A stretch of DNA of 64,000 bases from Desulfofustis sp. PB-SRB1 (GTDB lineage: Bacteria > Desulfobacterota > Desulfobulbia > Desulfobulbales > Desulfocapsaceae). Every line of letters starts with the position of its first letter. Position 1 is the first letter of the stretch. Shown here piece by piece: positions 37,984 through 47,966 of the stretch. Position numbers and translations under genes: made by a program. The notes under the pieces are model-generated. The model had not been told where the DNA came from. It did no database searches and saw only the letters and a list, made by a program, of their open reading frames with translations. Location: positions 238,249-302,248 of the forward strand of contig JAEQMT010000066.1 of NCBI GenBank assembly GCA_016722945.1, read 5' to 3'.

Positions 37984-38098
37984 ATGTTTAAAAGCTCCAA
38001 TTAGAGAATTATTGTACTTAAAAAAGCCTGAGAACAATTTAATACCGCACTGGTTGATTGCAATACCCGGCTAGCCATATCAGTACATGAAGCCGGGC

Positions 38099-39814
38099 TT
38101 AGAGCAGACCTGCCTCAGCCATCATCATCCTGGCGGTATCGACCAGCACCTGAGCACCGTCTTCGGTGCGAGACTCTACGTAAAATCGAACCTTCGGCTC
38201 GGTCCCCGATGCTCTGATCATGATCCATGAATCATCGGCAAAAATCATTTTTCTTCCGTCAATATCGATGACCTCTTTTATCTCTTTTTCTTCAGTGCCG
38301 ACCCGAACCATTGATCCCTCTCGATACTTTTCAAGAAGGGCCAGGCTTTCAAGCAGTTCCGCCCCCTGTTTGCTCACCACCACCCCATCGCGGACGGGAT
38401 AGAAAGCACCGAAACGTTGCTCGATCTCTTCTTTAAGAGCGCCCAGATTCATTCCCGTATGCACCACCATATCAAGTGCCAGAAGCAATCCGATATAGGC
38501 ATCTTTTTCCGGGGTATGACCGATAATGGAAATGCCGTCCGACTCCTCGAAACAGACAAGCGCTTTGCCGATGACCGGCTTGAACTCCTTAAAACCTACC
38601 TTGGTTTCATACACCTGTTCATCCAATCCGCGAGCCACCGCATTGGCCAGGTTGGAAGTCGCCACCGTTTTCGCCACCATCCCGCGTTTATGCTTGTATT
38701 GATGGAGGTAGTAGTAAGCCATGGCGCCGAACTGGTTCATGCTGATCTCCTGACTACCATCGGTAAAACGAATACGATCAGCATCCGGGTCGATAATCGC
38801 ACCGACCTTCAGTGCTTTATCGCTGTCCCGCAGGGTAGCGGTAACCTTGCTCATATTCTCGGACGAAGGCTCCGGACCAATACCACCAAAACTTACATCG
38901 GGCTCCGCCCGCAGATGCGTCAGGTGGACAGCCGCCTCTGCCAGCAATGTTCTCAGGTGAATACGGCTTGCCCCATGTACCGAATCGATTACCAGGGTCA
39001 GATCGTCGCGACTTGCAAGGTGTGAAATCAGAGCCTGATAATCGATTCCGTGGGTATTCTTGTGTGCTATCACCCGCCGCTGCCACAACGCCAGAGCATC
39101 GATACCCAGGATCTCACCCACCGGGGCGCCCACGCTCTTACCCACCACCTCTTTGCCGGCCACGGCCTGCCTCGCCAGATCGGTGAGCACCGTAGTCAAT
39201 TCGCCGGCGGCCGGTCCGCCATCGGCTGCATTGTATTTATAGCCGCCATATTCCAGAGGATTGTGCGAGGGGGTAAGATTGACGGAAAAGGCGGCGCCCA
39301 ATTCCAACAACGCCGCGGAAAGCACTCCGGTGGCGGATTCCCCCGCCCAGTACACCTTGAACCCGTGTTCCACCAGCACCTCAGCGATAGCTCTGGCAAG
39401 TATTTCACCGCCAAAACGGTTGTCATAGCCAAGCAGACAACCGCGCCGGCGAGCCTCATCCAGGGAGTCTACGCCAAGAAAATCAGCCCGCTCGGGATAA
39501 GTCGCCAGCGATTCATACAGACCGATCAGTGCTCTGGTTACCGCCTGTACCGAGGTGACACACACGTCTTTACCAAGCACCCCCCGCCACCCTGAAGTGC
39601 CGAAGGAAATTTCTTGAACAGGCGGTTCGGAATTGTGTATTATTTCATCACGGACAAGCTCATAAGCCTGGGAAATTGCCGCTTCAGCATCTTTATCGCC
39701 GTCATGCTTTTTCTCAAGCAGGGCGCGAATCAAACCAAAATAGTCACTGGTCCGGTGGTTGCCGGTCGTCACATAGCGATTGTAGAGATCAGGGTAGCCT
39801 TGTTCAATGTCCAT
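38099..39814 (-). CDS. Phosphoglucomutase/phosphomannomutase family protein
   Basis: Alpha-D-phosphohexomutase of 571 residues that interconverts hexose-1- and hexose-6-phosphates. Four signatures are present in order: SFGTSGWRGVLGKD, the phosphoserine loop NLTPSHNPLEYGGYK, the metal loop DPDADRIRF, and the C-terminal phosphate loop IRASGTEPKVRF. It is longer than ManB/CpsG (about 460) and resembles the PGM2-like class. It could supply glucose-1-phosphate for galU and glycogen; the substrate is not certain. Its start overlaps the Trm112-like stop. Confidence 0.92.
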   Translation of the reverse strand: MDIEQGYPDLYNRYVTTGNHRTSDYFGLIRALLEKKHDGDKDAEAAISQAYELVRDEIIHNSEPPVQEISFGTSGWRGVLGKDVCVTSVQAVTRALIGLYESLATYPERADFLGVDSLDEARRRGCLLGYDNRFGGEILARAIAEVLVEHGFKVYWAGESATGVLSAALLELGAAFSVNLTPSHNPLEYGGYKYNAADGGPAAGELTTVLTDLARQAVAGKEVVGKSVGAPVGEILGIDALALWQRRVIAHKNTHGIDYQALISHLASRDDLTLVIDSVHGASRIHLRTLLAEAAVHLTHLRAEPDVSFGGIGPEPSSENMSKVTATLRDSDKALKVGAIIDPDADRIRFTDGSQEISMNQFGAMAYYYLHQYKHKRGMVAKTVATSNLANAVARGLDEQVYETKVGFKEFKPVIGKALVCFEESDGISIIGHTPEKDAYIGLLLALDMVVHTGMNLGALKEEIEQRFGAFYPVRDGVVVSKQGAELLESLALLEKYREGSMVRVGTEEKEIKEVIDIDGRKMIFADDSWIMIRASGTEPKVRFYVESRTEDGAQVLVDTARMMMAEAGLL

Positions 39815-39992
39815 GTTCGTTCTCGTCTTGGATATTTTTAGCCTTATCGATAAGCATAACCGGGATATCGTCCACTATTTCATACCATAAGCAACATTTT
39901 CCACAGATGAGCCCGGGTGGATCGTTGTGCGCAACCACCGGCCCTTTACACTTCGGGCAGGCCAGAATATCAAGCAGTTCTTTGCGGATCAT
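39804..39992 (-). CDS. Trm112-like zinc-ribbon protein
   Basis: 62-residue Trm112/YcaR family protein with LDILACPKCKGPVV and ICGKCCLWYEIVDDIPVML, the standard two-part zinc ribbon and C-terminal strand. In eukaryotes and archaea Trm112 activates methyltransferases; in bacteria the role is less clear, and the gene often sits near lipid A or Kdo genes. It overlaps the phosphohexomutase start by 11 bases. Confidence 0.9.
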   Translation of the reverse strand: MIRKELLDILACPKCKGPVVAHNDPPGLICGKCCLWYEIVDDIPVMLIDKAKNIQDENEHGH

Positions 39993-40111
39993 ACCGGTAC
40001 CTTCATAAATTCATTGCATGAGAATTCTTGGCAAATGAGGACGGCAATGGTAGTCAATGGAGGTATCGCTTGCCATGCAACGCTTCAATAAGGTTTGAGA
40101 GGAATACTACC

Positions 40112-40921
40112 ATGTCAACCACCACCGCATTTATCGGCGGCGGTCAGATGGCCCAGGCCCTGATTGCCGGCATTCTCGAAGCCGGTATTCTTTCCCCCCA
40201 TAGCATTCTGGTGGCCGAGCCGGACCACGCCCGCCGGCAGTTCCTGGCCGACACATACGGCGTCGACTGCCGCCCATCCGCGACCATGGTTGTGCCGGAG
40301 TCGGCCCGCATAGTGATTGCGGTCAAACCGCAGATCATCACATCGGTGCTGAGTGAGGTAAAAGAGCATCTTCAGGATCAACCGATCATCAGCATTGCCG
40401 CCGGAATATCGCTTGACTTTATCGCAGGGTGTATTGACAATTACCAGCACCCGATCATTCGGGTCATGCCCAACACCCCTGCCCTGGTGGCTAAGGGAGC
40501 AAGCGCCTTATGCTGCAACGAGTCGGTAAGCGAAGAGCAGTATGCGCAGGTGCGCGCCCTTTTCGATGCAGTCGGCGTTACCACCCTGGTTGACGAATCG
40601 GCCATGAACGGGATAACCGCGGTCAGTGGATCCGGCCCCGCCTATCTGTTTTCTTTCGTCGAAGCACTCATCGATGGCGGCGTTAAAATTGGACTGCCTC
40701 GCGACACCGCCCGCACCATGGCGATCCAGACGGTGCTGGGCGCCGCCGAGATGCTTGCGCGAACCGATGAGCACCCGGCCCTGCTGCGAGACCGGGTCTG
40801 CTCTCCGGGCGGCACCACTATCTGCGCACAGCATGCCCTTGAAAGAGGAAGTTTTCACAGCGTTGTCATGGACGCTGTCGAGGCATCATGGCGCCGTGCC
40901 GAAGAACTCGCCAACAGGTAA
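40112..40921 (+). CDS. proC: Pyrroline-5-carboxylate reductase
   Basis: NAD(P)H-dependent last step of proline synthesis. From the ATG at 40112 (GAGAGGAA upstream) it is 269 residues. It has the Rossmann start [31 protein letters not shown], and the signature [17 protein letters not shown] with [12 protein letters not shown] near the C-terminus. The frame stays open for 28 codons upstream without homology. It is followed by nadK 22 bases later. Confidence 0.96.
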   Translation: MSTTTAFIGGGQMAQALIAGILEAGILSPHSILVAEPDHARRQFLADTYGVDCRPSATMVVPESARIVIAVKPQIITSVLSEVKEHLQDQPIISIAAGISLDFIAGCIDNYQHPIIRVMPNTPALVAKGASALCCNESVSEEQYAQVRALFDAVGVTTLVDESAMNGITAVSGSGPAYLFSFVEALIDGGVKIGLPRDTARTMAIQTVLGAAEMLARTDEHPALLRDRVCSPGGTTICAQHALERGSFHSVVMDAVEASWRRAEELANR

Positions 40922-40943
40922 CGCGATATCCCAAGGTACCCAC

Positions 40944-41794
40944 ATGGACTCATCATCTCCGCCAGGTTTCACGGTGAAAAAAGCGGGAATTATCAGCAAA
41001 CCCGGTGATACCGATGCCGCAGCCCATGCCACCGCCCTGATGGCCTGGCTGTCCGAGCGGGGAATCGAGTGTTTGGCCAGTGCAATCGAAGCCGATCTGG
41101 ATATACTCATCATCCTCGGCGGGGACGGCACCCTGCTGCGAATCGCCGAGACCGCCGCCAGACTCTCGATTCCGGTGATCGGCATCAACCTCGGGAACCT
41201 GGGATTTCTTACCGAACTCACCAAAGACGAAAGTACCGAAACCCTTGCCGCCATCCTTGCCGGCACAGCCAATATGGAACATCGCTCGCTGCTCTCTACC
41301 AGGCTTAAAAGCGGCTCATCCTGGAGTGCACCACGATATGCCCTCAACGATGTGGTGATCAGTAAAAACGCGGTGGATAGATTGTTCTACCTGGCTACCG
41401 GCGCCGATGGCCGCCACATTACCACCTATCGCGCCGACGGCCTGGTCTTCTCCACCCCCACCGGCTCCACCGCCTACAATCTATCGGCGGGCGGACCGCT
41501 GGTGCACCCGGATCTGGCCGCCATCCTGGTAACCCCGATCTGCCCGTTCATGCTGAGCAGCCGGCCGATCATACTGCCCCCGCCGCCACCATCACCTCCC
41601 ACTACCTCGCCCATGAAGGCGACGTAACGGCAATGGTAATTGTGGACGGCCAACAGGCGTGGGAAATGAATCCAGGCGACACCCTGGAGGTAAAAATGGC
41701 AGACGACCGCCTCACCCTGATCACTTCTACCAGACGCGACTACTTCAGCATCATCCGCAACAAACTCAACTGGGCCAGCGGACAGGGGGTGTAG
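40944..41794 (+). pseudogene. nadK: NAD kinase, interrupted by a frameshift
   Basis: NAD kinase makes NADP and is normally essential. From the ATG at 40944 the frame has the catalytic GGDGT at residues 59-63, [14 protein letters not shown], and [17 protein letters not shown]. At about 41580, in a C/G-rich run (GCCCCCGCCGCCACC), the frame is lost and stops at 41627. The next frame resumes NadK homology at once ([14 protein letters not shown]) and ends naturally with a stop at 41792-41794, giving a full-length family protein of about 283 residues. An essential gene broken inside a homopolymer-like run is more likely a sequencing or assembly indel than a true loss. Confidence 0.85.
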
Positions 41795-41821
41795 TATTTC
41801 GCGACCTATGGCTTTTATGAG

Positions 41822-41962
41822 CGAAGCCTTGCAACATGTGAATGTTCATTCAAGATCCAGGCGTGAGGAAAATGTAATCCCAGGCATATGACTGATGCTT
41901 CCAGGATACAATTTTGTGAACAGCGATGATTTCGGCCGAAGACTCCATATCGGAAGGTTCCC
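41822..41962 (-). repeat. MITE-like ~140-bp dispersed repeat, copy E
   Basis: Reverse-oriented copy between nadK and the membrane protein gene, starting 28 bases after the nadK stop. Recognisable blocks are GCGAAGCCTTGCAACATG, TTCAAGATCCAGGCG, CCCAGGCATATGACTGAT, CCAGGATACAATTTTG and GGAAGGTTCCC. It is more diverged than copies D and F. Confidence 0.7.
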
Positions 41963-41980
41963 TCTAATGGGTATACGTAA

Positions 41981-43420
41981 TCAATAGCACTGATTTAAAC
42001 TCTCAACGCAAATACGATTACCTTCAATGAGACCATATTCGCCATAGTTTCTTAGCCACATTTTGTTGGATTCAATTTTTGGTTTTGGCAGAGAAAAAGT
42101 CGTGTAATTTTCTTCTGAAAGTACATTTCTTTTCGAGGACAATATAAATATCAGACAAATAATAAAATAGACGTAGAAACCGATTGGAATATTGAACATT
42201 CTAGCCGATACTTTGCGCGGAATAGAACCCATCACAACAGACATTGCAAATGGAAATGGAATCATCCATAACCAGCGCCACGAAGCCGTCTTATATGTGT
42301 TTTTTGCGATAAATTCAGAGGTCCATGGTATAGCCATCAATAAGCAACAAATAATAGTGAAATTGAAATAGACCTTTCTAATACTGGTATTTCGGATAAA
42401 AAATGGACTAATAATGAAACAGAACAATGCAAACCAGCCGCGAAAGCCACTTCCTATCACATAAGTTATCATCTCAAGATTTGTAGTATGCTCGACAGTA
42501 CCACGAGGTGTGTGTACTGTAGCATTTGAAATGTTAAAGTATTGCTTAAATAGAAGTCCTAGTAAAATCAACATAAATACTGCTGAAAATAGAGTAAAAA
42601 AATAGGATTTATCCGATTTTTTAAAACTAAAGATCCCAGAAATATAAAGTACAAGCAACAATAAAGGTTCAACCACAAGTGCTGTCGGCGTAAAACCAAC
42701 ACCAGCAACAATACAAGCTGATAGTAATAGCATATACTTTTGTTTTTCTGTCTGGAAATATTTAAAGTAGTAATATATAATTGCAGGAATAATTAAAGAA
42801 ACGAATACCGCTTTTCCCTGAAATAATCGTACCAAACCGAAATTTGCATGAGTTCGATGAATATCACCCCAGACAAGCATGACTATAAAGAAAAACAACA
42901 TGCCATAGACCCAATCATCGCGGATGGTAAGTCGAAGCAACTTTATGTGAATTGTCGCGACAAATATTGAGAAGATAGCAGGAACAAGCAGATAGTAAGA
43001 AATTAAGATTGGTATGTTAAATAGTGACGATACATTCGCACGCAACGATTCATAAGCAGCTAGTGCAGCCCGTCTTTGGTGTACGTACTTGCTTTCAGAG
43101 ATTGGATGAGTGTTTTTAGCAAGATATTCAATGGCGGAGTTTAGGTAGTATTGGTCATCGGCATCCGGTCGATTTAAGCATAGTGTTAAAACCACCGAAA
43201 ATGCAATAAAAAAACCAACAAAATAAAGCTCTTTTTTGTCTAGTAAATGATACTTAAATTTACAGTCTATTCGTACAAATAGAAAATATAATAAGAGAAA
43301 TATTAGTAATACCGAAAAATATAGATAGAGGATCCCTAGTGGGCTTAAATTAAAAAGATACCCCACTATATGAGATAGAGTATACAAGCCAGCCATGGCA
43401 ATAAAGATTGCCGTTACCAT
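41981..43420 (-). CDS. Polytopic membrane protein of the polysaccharide locus (possible GT-C-like)
   Basis: 479 residues with roughly ten to twelve hydrophobic helices. An early loop after the third or fourth helix reads NRPDADDQYYLNSAIEY, an acidic DADD motif of the kind seen in GT-C-type glycosyltransferases and DUF6077-like proteins. The gene is markedly AT-richer than the housekeeping genes, as is common for O-antigen polymerases and flippases. The C-terminal 60 residues are soluble. I do not recognise a named family with certainty; glycan polymerase or lipid-linked glycosyltransferase are the likely classes. Confidence 0.7.
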   Translation of the reverse strand: MVTAIFIAMAGLYTLSHIVGYLFNLSPLGILYLYFSVLLIFLLLYFLFVRIDCKFKYHLLDKKELYFVGFFIAFSVVLTLCLNRPDADDQYYLNSAIEYLAKNTHPISESKYVHQRRAALAAYESLRANVSSLFNIPILISYYLLVPAIFSIFVATIHIKLLRLTIRDDWVYGMLFFFIVMLVWGDIHRTHANFGLVRLFQGKAVFVSLIIPAIIYYYFKYFQTEKQKYMLLLSACIVAGVGFTPTALVVEPLLLLVLYISGIFSFKKSDKSYFFTLFSAVFMLILLGLLFKQYFNISNATVHTPRGTVEHTTNLEMITYVIGSGFRGWFALFCFIISPFFIRNTSIRKVYFNFTIICCLLMAIPWTSEFIAKNTYKTASWRWLWMIPFPFAMSVVMGSIPRKVSARMFNIPIGFYVYFIICLIFILSSKRNVLSEENYTTFSLPKPKIESNKMWLRNYGEYGLIEGNRICVESLNQCY

Positions 43421-43478
43421 CTTTTCTCAATAAAGTTTATCATAATGCTCTCGTAAAAACCTCAAAATTGACTACTGC

Positions 43479-43577
43479 CGTCATTCCCGCCCTCGATAAC
43501 AACACTCAAGGGCAGGCTGCAGCGGGAATCCAGTGATTTCAATTAACTATGGGTGTCGAGTCAATTTCGGTATGACG
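43479..43577. repeat. REP-like inverted repeat (CGTCATTCCCGC type)
   Basis: Intergenic segment with CGTCATTCCCGC at the left, AGCGGGAATCCAG about 35 bases later, and TATGACG at the right. The outer CGTCAT and ATGACG pair, as do TTCCCGC and GCGGGAA. This resembles a widespread class of small bacterial repeats with GTCATTCCCGC ends. It lies 3' of the frameshifted capD-like gene. Confidence 0.55.
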
Positions 43578-43703
43578 AAAAAATGGGTTTTAACGACGCC
43601 ATCAATCATGAGGGAATCTTACATTTCATCGGTATCGGATTTTGGCCCCTTCAAGTACCATCTCCAATCCACCTGAATTGGTGATAATCTGGTCTGTCTA
43701 TTA

Positions 43704-45624
43704 TTACTTCCCTTCGTTGTCATTATCAGGCGCATACTCCGGTACAATTTCTCGGAACAACGCCCGAATACCCGCCACATCGTGCGCAGCAGCCCGTTTG
43801 CGCAATTCTTCTATTGTATCATTGAGCAAGCCACGCCCAACCGTCCCGCCATACCCGTCAAATGATTGGGAATGGGGCCTGAGCTTCATAATTTTTTCAT
43901 GATGAGTTGGAATCACGTCTTCACCTGAGGCAATTAATTCTTCATACAATTTTTCACCCGGACGAAGCCCAATAAACTGAACCTCCACATCTTCACCCGG
44001 TTCTTTACCGCACAATCGGATTAAATCGTTAGCCATGTCAGCAATTTTTATGGGCGTTCCCATATCCAAGACAAATATTTCCTCACCTTTGGCCAGTGTG
44101 CCGGCCTGCAGGATGAGTTGGCACGCCTCCTCAATGCTCATAAAAAAGCGAGTCACCTCCGGATGGGTAACCGTCACCGGACCACCACGCTCGATCTGGC
44201 GACGAAAAAGCGGAATAACCGAACCTGATGATCCAACCACATTGCCGAAACGCACCGCGGAAAAAATCGTCCGTTCACCATCCATATTTTGCAGGAGCAG
44301 TTCGGCGACTCGCTTGCTTGCCCCCATGATATTGGTTGGCCGAACGGCTTTATCGGTGGAGACCAGGACAAAACGCTCCGCTTCGTACGCAAGCGCCGCC
44401 TCCATTACCACACGGGATCCCTGCACGTTGTTCTCCACCGCTTGCCAGGGGTTATCTTCCAGAAGCGGCACATGCTTGTAAGCAGCGGCATGAAACACCA
44501 CCCGCGGACGATGCTCGGCAAATAGCTTAGCCATCCAGCTCACGGTCCTGCACCGTTGCCAATAGTGCCCTATGGGAAGGGAAATTGAGTTCATGACGAA
44601 ACTCCATCTCGATGGCATAGAGATTGGCTTCGGAAGAGTCCAACAAAATAAGCCGCTTAGGCTCGTAGCGGACAATCTGGCGACAGAGTTCCGAGCCGAT
44701 GGAGCCGCCCGCCCCGGTTACCAGGATGGATTTGCCCCGCAGCATGGAACTGATAGCATCGGTCTCCAGGCGTACCTGCGCCCGGCCAAGTAAATCTTCG
44801 TAGCGCACCTCTCGAAGCTGTTGCACACTCACCTTGCCGCTGAGGATGGAAGTGAGGCCCGGAAGAATTTTGTACGCCACCGCACACCGTTCACATAGCT
44901 CGACAATCCGGCGCACTTGAGGGCCGGTGGCCGAGGGTATGGCGATAAACACCTGATCGATCCGCAAACCTTCTTCGACCAATTCGTGCAGCTGGGATAT
45001 GCCGCCAAGCACACGCACCCCATGGATACTCCGGTTCCGCTTGGCGATATTATCGTCCAGGAAACCGACCACCTGATAGCGCAGGTGAGGGCTTTCGATA
45101 ATTTCCCTGAGCAATTTCTCTCCGGCATCACCCGCGCCGACAATCAATGTTTTGTCGGGGTTACTCGCTTTTTTCGCCCGCACTGCATCAAAGAGACGCA
45201 ATGGCTGCCTGATGTCTCCCCGCAGCAGATACAGGGTCCGAATGCACACCCGCAGCCCGCCGCAGAAAACAAAGGTAAAGACAAAATCCATAACGAAAAC
45301 GGAACGGGGAAAACCCGCAAAGCGAAACCAGAACGCGGCCAGACTGATCAACGCCAGCGAACCTACTGCCGAGGCCAGCAATAGTTGCCAGAAATCGCGT
45401 ATGTTGGTGTAACGCCACATGCCCATGTACATGCCAAGCGCAAAAAAACTTACGGTCTTCACCACTATGCTATAGGGCAATAACTGCTCAAGTTGCTGCA
45501 TATACACTTGCGCAAGGCGAAACTCGAAGCGCAGCAGAAAAGCAAGCCACAGTGACCCGCCAAAAATGATCAGGTCCAGCAGAATCATCAGGTAAAATTT
45601 GGGATTGGTCAGCTGGCGATACAT
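43704..45624 (-). pseudogene. CapD/WbpM-type nucleotide-sugar 4,6-dehydratase with a frameshift
   Basis: Membrane-anchored dehydratase family (WbpM, PglF, CapD, FlaA1) acting on UDP-GlcNAc-type substrates. The first frame (45624-44527) has four N-terminal membrane helices, an NAD-binding middle domain (TLIVGAGDAGEKLL) and the catalytic Rossmann start ILVTGAGGSIGSELCRQI. It stops just after TVQDRELDG. Homology continues immediately in another frame with KLFAEHRPRVVFHAAAYKH, LVSTDKAVRPTNIMGASKR and TRFFMSIEEA, to the natural stop at 43704. Joined, the protein would be about 638 residues, the normal length. The indel is near 44530 and may be a sequencing error or a real lesion. Confidence 0.85.
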
Positions 45625-45775
45625 GGCGATTACAATGAAATGTGCCTGCTATCGTGCCGGCAGCGAAGTGTTGGCGGAAAGGTCATTGCTCAGGACCCCC
45701 TGAAGTAATTTCTTGAACGGCTTCTATAGCCGCTTGGACTGGAGATGCATGCGGCGCCCTCCCCCGCTGATCATG

Positions 45776-46333
45776 TTACTTCTTTCTCACCCGATCACCG
45801 ACGCCTTTACCAAGAACCGTCAAAAATAGATACTTGAAATAGTTTGGTATGTTCAGCGATTCCAGCATTTTCGCGTCGATCTCCGCCAGTAACTCCGGAG
45901 TCGACATATCAATGCCCTGAATTTGCGCAAGGCCTGTAATACCGGGACGAACACGCAACACTCCACGTTTGGAGCGCTCTTCAATCAACTCTTCTTGGCT
46001 GAATAAGCAGGGGCGCGGCCCGACAAGACTCATTTCACCTCGCAACACATTCCATAATTGCGGCAATTCGTCCAACTTAGTTTTACGCAAAAACCGGCCA
46101 AGCGTGGTAATTGCCACGGCATCGGCAAGATGTGAGGCAACCGAGTCGGTATCGGGGCGCATCGTACGAAATTTCACCAGCACAAACGGTTTTTTTCCCC
46201 GTCCAACGCGCTCTTGTGTAAAGAGCGGTAAACGGGTATCGAGCCAGCACAACCACATCACAAACAGGATAAGCGGGGAAAGGAGAACCAGGCCGATGGC
46301 GGAAAACAGCAGATCAAACAGACGAATCAGCAT
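45776..46333 (-). CDS. PglC-like undecaprenyl-phosphate sugar transferase (short form)
   Basis: Monotopic phosphoglycosyl transferase of 185 residues that places a sugar phosphate on undecaprenyl phosphate, probably the initiating enzyme of this locus. It has an N-terminal re-entrant helix (LFDLLFSAIGLVLLSPLIL), [35 protein letters not shown] and PGITGLAQIQG. It lacks the extra N-terminal membrane domain of the WbaP-type enzyme at 22.8 kb. I use the ATG at 46333, which overlaps the epimerase stop as ATGCTGA; a start five codons upstream is possible. Confidence 0.92.
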   Translation of the reverse strand: MLIRLFDLLFSAIGLVLLSPLILFVMWLCWLDTRLPLFTQERVGRGKKPFVLVKFRTMRPDTDSVASHLADAVAITTLGRFLRKTKLDELPQLWNVLRGEMSLVGPRPCLFSQEELIEERSKRGVLRVRPGITGLAQIQGIDMSTPELLAEIDAKMLESLNIPNYFKYLFLTVLGKGVGDRVRKK

Positions 46334-47289
46334 GTGCTCTTGTACCACTCTACAGTTTTTTTCAGACCTTCATCGACACTCACGGGTGGCGACCAACATA
46401 GAGTTTCACGGGTGTGATTAATGTCCACCCGAAGCGATCCCGTCAGCCGTTTCAGCTCATTGCTTTTGCCGGTGACGCGACCCGCCAGGCGCATCATCCA
46501 TAGCGGTACAGGCAAGAGCCTGGCAGGCTTATTCATGGCCCGCGCCAGCGCTTGGATGAGAGCAGGTGTCGATATATCATGGCCATCAGAGACTAAAAAT
46601 ATACTGCCCGGCGCATTGGGGTGATCAATGCACCGAACCAACACATCGATGAGATTATCCAGCCCCACCAGCGATCGTTGGTTGCGAACCGCTCCTAATG
46701 GTAGCCAGATTCCCCGCCCAACCAATTGCAATAAGCGAAGAAAATTGCCTTTCACCCCCGGACCGTACACTAAAGGAGGGCGTACTATAACAACTTCAAG
46801 ACCTGTTTTCTCAACTACCTCCAACAACACCTGCTCAGCTTCCCACTTAGAAACGGCGTAGCTCTCATGAGGCTGCGGCGTGTCGTCGTAAGCAAAACAA
46901 CCAACTTCGTCGGTAGCCATACCGTTTACATGAATTGAACTTAAAAACACCAACCGTTTTACACCTGAGCGAGCCGATTGTTCGGCCAGACATCGAGTGC
47001 CGTCGACATTCACACCACGATAAGCGGTTAACGTATCCGCCTCCGTTTCGTGCATTACATGAGTCCGTGCCGCACAGTGAACCACACAGGAAACACCGGT
47101 AAGAGAGCGCGACCAATCAGTCTTTGGGCCGATATCGCCGATTGCCATCACTTCGGATTGGGAACTACAGGCCAAATGGCTAGTTGTAGCATCCCTGACC
47201 GAGGCGCGAACGGCAATATTGTTACCTTGCAAAGCCTGAAACAGCGCCTGCCCGATAAACCCGTTTGCGCCGGTGATTAGAACCTTCAT
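46327..47289 (-). CDS. NAD-dependent nucleotide-sugar epimerase/dehydratase (SDR)
   Basis: Extended short-chain dehydrogenase of 320 residues. It has the NAD site ITGANGFIGQAL, the catalytic YAVSKWEAE (YxxxK), VVIVRPPLVYGPGVKGNFLRL and SLVGLDNLIDVLVRC, like WbpV/WbpK-type enzymes of O-antigen loci. Together with the PglC-like transferase and the CapD-type dehydratase it forms the epimerase-transferase-dehydratase trio that supplies and loads an amino-sugar such as QuiNAc or FucNAc; the specific sugar is inference. Confidence 0.9.
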   Translation of the reverse strand: MKVLITGANGFIGQALFQALQGNNIAVRASVRDATTSHLACSSQSEVMAIGDIGPKTDWSRSLTGVSCVVHCAARTHVMHETEADTLTAYRGVNVDGTRCLAEQSARSGVKRLVFLSSIHVNGMATDEVGCFAYDDTPQPHESYAVSKWEAEQVLLEVVEKTGLEVVIVRPPLVYGPGVKGNFLRLLQLVGRGIWLPLGAVRNQRSLVGLDNLIDVLVRCIDHPNAPGSIFLVSDGHDISTPALIQALARAMNKPARLLPVPLWMMRLAGRVTGKSNELKRLTGSLRVDINHTRETLCWSPPVSVDEGLKKTVEWYKSTC

Positions 47290-47787
47290 GGATTTACTCC
47301 TATACTTGACGCAATCATTGCCAATGACGCGGCACGACTACATGGCAATGGTCGATCTAACACTACTCAATACGCTTCTCCAGAATTTTCCCTGTTGCCT
47401 GTAATACAACACCGCCACCTCAGACCCGGCGGTGCCCAACCGTTTGCAAATGTACCTTCTCACATAGGAAACGGGCGCCACCGCAGGTGGTGAAAATAGT
47501 AGTCAGAACCAGAGTACTTGCTTGGTAACGAAGGGTATTGATGAAACGCTCGTAGGCTAAGGGATATCATATATCATCAAAGCGGTACTGTTGCGGTATG
47601 AGAAGACACACAAGGAAATCACAGTCCGGCCTGTAAAGCAAAGCCACCGGCGGTACTTGTGATGCCGACTTTTTTGATGACACTTGAGCGCTTCGTTTGC
47701 TATGGTGAGTCTTCTTCTGATACCCGTATCCGCAAGGCATTGTAGTCATAGTTGACTCACTGAGTGAAATTATCATTCATGTCATAT
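47290..47787. other. About 500 bases without a supported gene
   Basis: Region between the divergent epimerase and GT4 genes. A minus-strand frame of 69 codons at 47567-47776 is open, but its product has no motif and neighbouring frames look equally protein-like in short patches (for example SSVIKKVGITSTAGGFALQ). This suggests a decayed coding remnant. The promoters of both flanking transcription units should lie here, but I could not assign them. Confidence 0.5.
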
Positions 47788-47928
47788 GGGAACCTTGCAA
47801 AATGGCCTTTTCGCCCAATCTCATCGTTGCTCTAAAAATTTTATCCTCGGAATATCAACCATATGCCTGTGGTAAAATTTTTCACGCGCCTTGATCTTGA
47901 ACGAAAATTCTCATTTTTCAAGGTTCCC
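47788..47928 (+). repeat. MITE-like ~140-bp dispersed repeat, copy F (best preserved)
   Basis: 141 bases with nearly perfect outer inverted ends: CATATGGGAACCTTG on the left and CAAGGTTCCCATATG on the right, counting adjacent bases. The terminal repeats extend about 30 bases with few mismatches. It ends 38 bases before the GTG of the GT4 gene, so it forms most of that gene's upstream region. It closely matches copy D. Confidence 0.88.
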
Positions 47929-47966
47929 ATATGCGCTATCGTTTTTCACTATCCAGGTAATATCCA

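Noticed and set aside
37984..38037. An 18-residue N-terminal extension of NifU
   Set aside because: The conserved NifU start and a ribosome-binding site match the ATG at 37983; the extension has no family support.
36000..42000. Nitrogen-fixation cluster suggested by nifU-nifS
   Set aside because: No nifHDK, nifB or nif regulators are nearby; three-domain NifU with NifS serves general Fe-S assembly in many anaerobes.
47567..47776. A 69-codon minus-strand gene
   Set aside because: No motif, no ribosome-binding site, and other frames look equally protein-like; more likely a decayed remnant.
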